The position numbers were made by a program, and so were the translations under genes. The notes beneath the pieces were generated by a model. It saw only the letters and a list, made by a program, of their open reading frames with translations, did not search any database and was not told the DNA's origin. A stretch of DNA of 64,000 nt from positions 1 through 64,000 of the forward strand of contig NZ_JBNHEQ010000249.1 in the NCBI RefSeq assembly GCF_050016015.1, in the 5' to 3' direction. This stretch comes from Trichodesmium sp002260545 (GTDB taxonomy: Bacteria > Cyanobacteriota > Cyanobacteriia > Cyanobacteriales > Microcoleaceae). Shown one piece after another: positions 61,249 to 64,000 of this stretch; positions within the stretch are counted from its first letter, which is position 1, and each line of letters begins with the position of its first letter.

Positions 61249-62868
61249 TTAATTTTTAAACAAAGCAGTCGCTTCAGCTAAATGCTTCTTCAAAGTTGCC
61301 TCAGGTAGAGGACCTTGAATATGATTCCAAGGCAAAACTTGTTCTAATTCCCAATCATTAAAAACATAAAAATCTAAGTCTGGTAACTCTCCACGCAACT
61401 CCTTAAAAGCTCTTTTATAACTACCCAAAGAATCTCCATAATTTCTTACCAATTCTAATAAATAAGATAACCTTCTATCCCCTCTAGAAATTAATCCTTG
61501 AATAACTGACCATTTATAACTTTCTGGGCGAAAATCTATTCCCTTTGAACGTAATTTTTTCTCCAAAAATTTCAACCGTTTTTCTGACTGAGAATTTACT
61601 CCAAACCATTGAAAAGGAGTATGAGATTTCGGCACAAAAGTGCTACAACCCAAACTTAATCTTAAACCAGGAGCAGCTTTTTTCAAAGTCAACATCATCT
61701 CAATAGTTGCATCTAAATCTTCTTCCTCTTCTCCGGGTAAACCCACCATTCCATAAAATTTTATCCCTTTTAAACCACCAACTTTAGCATTAATAGCAGC
61801 CTCAATAATTTCCTCATTTGCCAACTTTTTATTAATAATTTTACGCAGGCGATCGCTCCCACTTTCCACAGCAATAGTAATTGATTTTGTATCACGATTA
61901 GCTAAAATTTTTGCCAGTTTTTCTGTCACAGTATTTGTTCTAACTGATGCAATACTCAACCGAATATCATCATATTTTGGCTGATTCAAATAATCTAATA
62001 AACTGTTAAATTCTGGATGTTGAGTTACCGAAGCACCCAATAAACCCAAACGTTTTGTAACAGTTAATCCTCTTTCAATTGCCGGAATAAGAGACCCTTC
62101 TAAACTAGCACTTCTAAAAGGTAAAGTCAGATAACTTGCCAAACAAAAACGACACATTTCTGGGCAACTTCTCACCACTTCTACCATAAAAATATTTTCC
62201 CAAGCTGCCTTTTGAGTAACAACAGTAGAAGCAGATAAAGTATTACCTCTATAAGTTTGTTTTTGCACCACAGGAGGAATATCTTTATTTATAGGTTCAA
62301 TAGATTTAATCGCACCATCGGTACTTTGATAAGTTACTTCATAAAGACTAGGAATATAAACCCCAGGCACTTTAGCTAAATGTTTGAATTGTTCCTGTTT
62401 TTCAGCACCTCTAACTTCTTTATAAGCATCAATAAAATCCTCCAATAAATTTTCTCCATCTCCCAACAAAATTACATCAAAAAAGTCAGCAAAAGGTTCT
62501 GGGTTTGCAGTTAAAACAGGTCCGCCACCAAATACTATTGGATAATTTTTAGCTAAACGATTTTTTGCTCTAATTGGAATTTCTAGAGACTCTAGAATAC
62601 TTAAAATATTGACATAATCAAGTTCCCAGGAAAGAGAAAAACCGAATAATTCTGGTTGTTGTGGGAGAGGTTCATTAATATCAGTAAATAACCGACTAAC
62701 TTGTAAATCAGAACGCATTGCTAAAGTTGCCCAAACAATCTGATAACCAAGGCTAGTTATGCCCACACTATATTCATTAGGAAAAGCAAAAATAATCGGA
62801 ATAGCATTAGATTCAGGGATAGCTGGAGTGAAAAGCAAACTTTCAGTATTAAAGAGATTATTAGACAT
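61249..62868 (-). CDS. radical SAM enzyme with B12-binding-like N-terminal domain
   Basis: 539 residues. Residues 20-200 resemble a cobalamin-binding Rossmann-like domain (PIVFGGGPVLTANPEPFADFF, ILLGDGE) of the UPF0313/B12-rSAM type, though the His ligand motif DxHxxG is absent. The radical SAM cluster is C235-x3-C239-x2-C242 (CPEMCRFC), followed by VESGSDRLRKIINK and a GLPGEEEEDL segment. The C-terminus (420-539) is a TYW1-like or unknown domain. Substrate unknown. The annotation I recall is 'B12-binding domain-containing radical SAM protein'. Confidence 0.88.
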   Translation of the reverse strand: MSNNLFNTESLLFTPAIPESNAIPIIFAFPNEYSVGITSLGYQIVWATLAMRSDLQVSRLFTDINEPLPQQPELFGFSLSWELDYVNILSILESLEIPIRAKNRLAKNYPIVFGGGPVLTANPEPFADFFDVILLGDGENLLEDFIDAYKEVRGAEKQEQFKHLAKVPGVYIPSLYEVTYQSTDGAIKSIEPINKDIPPVVQKQTYRGNTLSASTVVTQKAAWENIFMVEVVRSCPEMCRFCLASYLTLPFRSASLEGSLIPAIERGLTVTKRLGLLGASVTQHPEFNSLLDYLNQPKYDDIRLSIASVRTNTVTEKLAKILANRDTKSITIAVESGSDRLRKIINKKLANEEIIEAAINAKVGGLKGIKFYGMVGLPGEEEEDLDATIEMMLTLKKAAPGLRLSLGCSTFVPKSHTPFQWFGVNSQSEKRLKFLEKKLRSKGIDFRPESYKWSVIQGLISRGDRRLSYLLELVRNYGDSLGSYKRAFKELRGELPDLDFYVFNDWELEQVLPWNHIQGPLPEATLKKHLAEATALFKN

Positions 62869-63270
62869 ATTTAAACAGTTATTAGTTTTAAACAGTTATC
62901 AATTATTAGTTATTAGTCAAAGAAGTTTTCAGGTCAATGAACCACATATAGCAATTCCCAAAAAGAGTGAGGTACAAAATTCTACGCTTTAGGCAACAGG
63001 CAATAGGGAACAAAGAAGAAATATAAAACTGTACCTTACTAACCTGAGAAACGCTATAACTAAATAAGTTGTAATTTAATCGTAGGGGTTTGGTCTCCAA
63101 GCCCAATACCTAGCAATTTTTAGGTCAATGAACCACATAAAAAAATAATAATTTTGTAGTTGCATAAAAAGTCCCTACTGTATTTTACCCAAATAAAAAC
63201 TGCTATATAATATAGCAATTATAAATAGGTTGTAATTTAATCGTAGGGGTTTAGTCTCCAAACACAATAA
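62869..63270. repeat. family E cores upstream of the radical SAM gene
   Basis: TAGGGGTTTGGTCTCCAAGC at 63083-63102 and TAGGGGTTTAGTCTCCAAAC at 63245-63264, with partial ATAGCAATTATAAATAGG at 63212-63230. An interior part shows ACCTTACTAACC/GAGGTACAAAAT fragments seen elsewhere. Confidence 0.75.
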
Positions 63271-63525
63271 CTATTTATATTTAAGTTTAAAAAATAAAAT
63301 TGGTGAAGCTAAACTCAAGGTAGCAACGTTAGTAAAAATTATTGGTAAATTTTGAATAATGATGCCGTAAATTATCCAAAGCAATACACCTGAACAAAAA
63401 ATAGCAAACATTTCTAAGGAGATATCTTTTGTGGAACGAGTACGCCAAGTTTTGATAACTTGAGGTAAAAATGAAATAGTTGTGAAAGTGCCTGCTAATA
63501 GTCCTAAAATTGTAACTAAGTTCAT
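63271..63525 (-). CDS. SemiSWEET-type sugar transporter
   Basis: 84 residues, three helices, one PQ-loop repeat. SFLPQVIKTWRTRSTKDIS carries the PQ motif at residues 21-22. The length and pattern are those of bacterial SemiSWEETs, which dimerise to move sugars down their gradient. The sugar is unknown. Alone on the strand. Confidence 0.9.
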   Translation of the reverse strand: MNLVTILGLLAGTFTTISFLPQVIKTWRTRSTKDISLEMFAIFCSGVLLWIIYGIIIQNLPIIFTNVATLSLASPILFFKLKYK

Positions 63526-63848
63526 AATAAATACTAATAATTTTGATTACTCTATCAGAATTTTATAGAGTTTGGGAAATCCAGCGGATTACACCTTTAT
63601 CATTTTAGTTATCAGTTATCAGTACCTCCTGGAATAAAGAGGCTTGAAATACAGAATCTTCTTTTTTTATCTTCCTAAAAAAAGGATGCTTCGGACATAA
63701 ATTTTCCGGTTAAATACACCGACGCGGGAAAGATGCCCGCACTGGCAATATTTAATTATATCGCCTAAACTTAGATTAATTAATTTTTTAGATATTTTTT
63801 AGCCCAAGTATATCTCCTTTCATCTTTTTTCAATAGATATTCTATAAT
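63526..63848. repeat. intergenic region with family F element
   Basis: 63599-63715 holds CAGTTATCAGTTATCAG, a short hairpin, GGCTTGAAATACAG and CGGACATAAATTTTCCGG. The end carries GACGCGGGAAAGATGCCC, like GACAGGCAAGATGCCTG at 53520. Confidence 0.65.
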
Positions 63849-64000
63849 TTATTTTCGCTTATTCTTGTTGCTAGTCTCTTGAACTAATCGCTTAATTTCT
63901 TGATCAATATCTTCTGTATCAGCTCCTCTTTTTCGTGCCTCTTCAAACCAATAATCTCCTTCTCCATATTTTCCTAGACCATAACAAATAGCCCCCAATA
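63849..64000 (-). CDS. C-terminal end of a TPR-like protein (cut by window edge)
   Basis: A minus-strand frame open from the right edge encodes about 50 residues: AICYGLGKYGEGDYWFEEA then RKRGADTEDIDQEIKRL and a Lys/Arg/Asn tail, ending TAA at 63849. The GKYGEGDYWFEEA segment has TPR helix spacing. The rest lies outside the window. Confidence 0.6.
   Translation of the reverse strand, partial: LGAICYGLGKYGEGDYWFEEARKRGADTEDIDQEIKRLVQETSNKNKRK

Overview
The window reads as a piece of a low-GC, repeat-rich filamentous cyanobacterial chromosome. The evidence is oxygenic-photosynthesis genes (FtsH2-type protease, plastocyanin, cytochrome c6, flavodoxin, Ycf35), a phytochrome/Rcp1 pair, BioU, many HIP1 octamers (GCGATCGC) and heptanucleotide tandem repeats. 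Long gene-free stretches are packed with short palindromic elements. This texture suggests a non-heterocystous Oscillatoriales-type genome (Okeania, Trichodesmium or Lyngbya relatives), but that is inference. A run of 100 Ns at 45091-45190 marks an assembly gap. I saw no rRNA, tRNA, CRISPR array or complete transposase gene.

Layout. 0-3.5 kb: a ParM-like actin ATPase and a probable ParR-like partner. 3.5-5.4 kb: ftsH, then 1.6 kb without genes. 7-14 kb: five same-strand genes for a surface or extracellular glycan (GT2, GT39-like membrane transferase, SGNH-like protein, alpha/alpha-toroid protein, flippase-like membrane protein). 15-24 kb: aminopeptidase P, a Cph1-like phytochrome kinase with an Rcp1-type regulator, and a large REC-CBSx4-GAF-kinase-REC-Hpt hybrid. 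24.4-25.9 kb: a DUF2997-ycf35-ferredoxin operon. 26.7-34.4 kb: bioU, flavodoxin, a TPR protein, petJ, petE and petR-petP. 34.7-41.3 kb: a REC-PAS-GGDEF protein, a short eukaryote-type profilin, a GGCT-like protein, a PAS histidine kinase and an aldo/keto reductase. 41.7-52 kb: BFN nuclease and riboflavin synthase (divergent), an RTX-like protein, a GNAT, a SnoaL-like protein, a methyltransferase, a DUF433 protein, an M23 peptidase, a Phd/PIN toxin-antitoxin pair, a dipeptide epimerase and a CsbD-like protein. 52-64 kb: a DUF6816-like lipoprotein-size exported protein, a VOC protein, an HtrA protease divergent from a CsoR/InrS-like sensor, a conserved membrane protein, an SRPBCC protein, a HAF-repeat protein, a radical SAM enzyme, a SemiSWEET and the end of a TPR gene.

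Most informative region: 28.5-34.4 kb holds the electron carriers that swap with iron and copper supply (flavodoxin, cytochrome c6, plastocyanin) beside petR-petP, the BlaI/BlaR-like pair known in Synechocystis to run the petE/petJ switch. Both target promoters carry a GACA-N3-TGTC dyad. It overlaps the -35 box of petE, which PetR represses, and lies just upstream of the -35 box of petJ, which PetR activates.

Two other points stand out. A profilin-like gene, normally eukaryotic, has a good ribosome-binding site but loses its C-terminal part at a heptad repeat. Intergenic repeats of at least seven families are nested in one another and form the final codons and stop codons of several genes.
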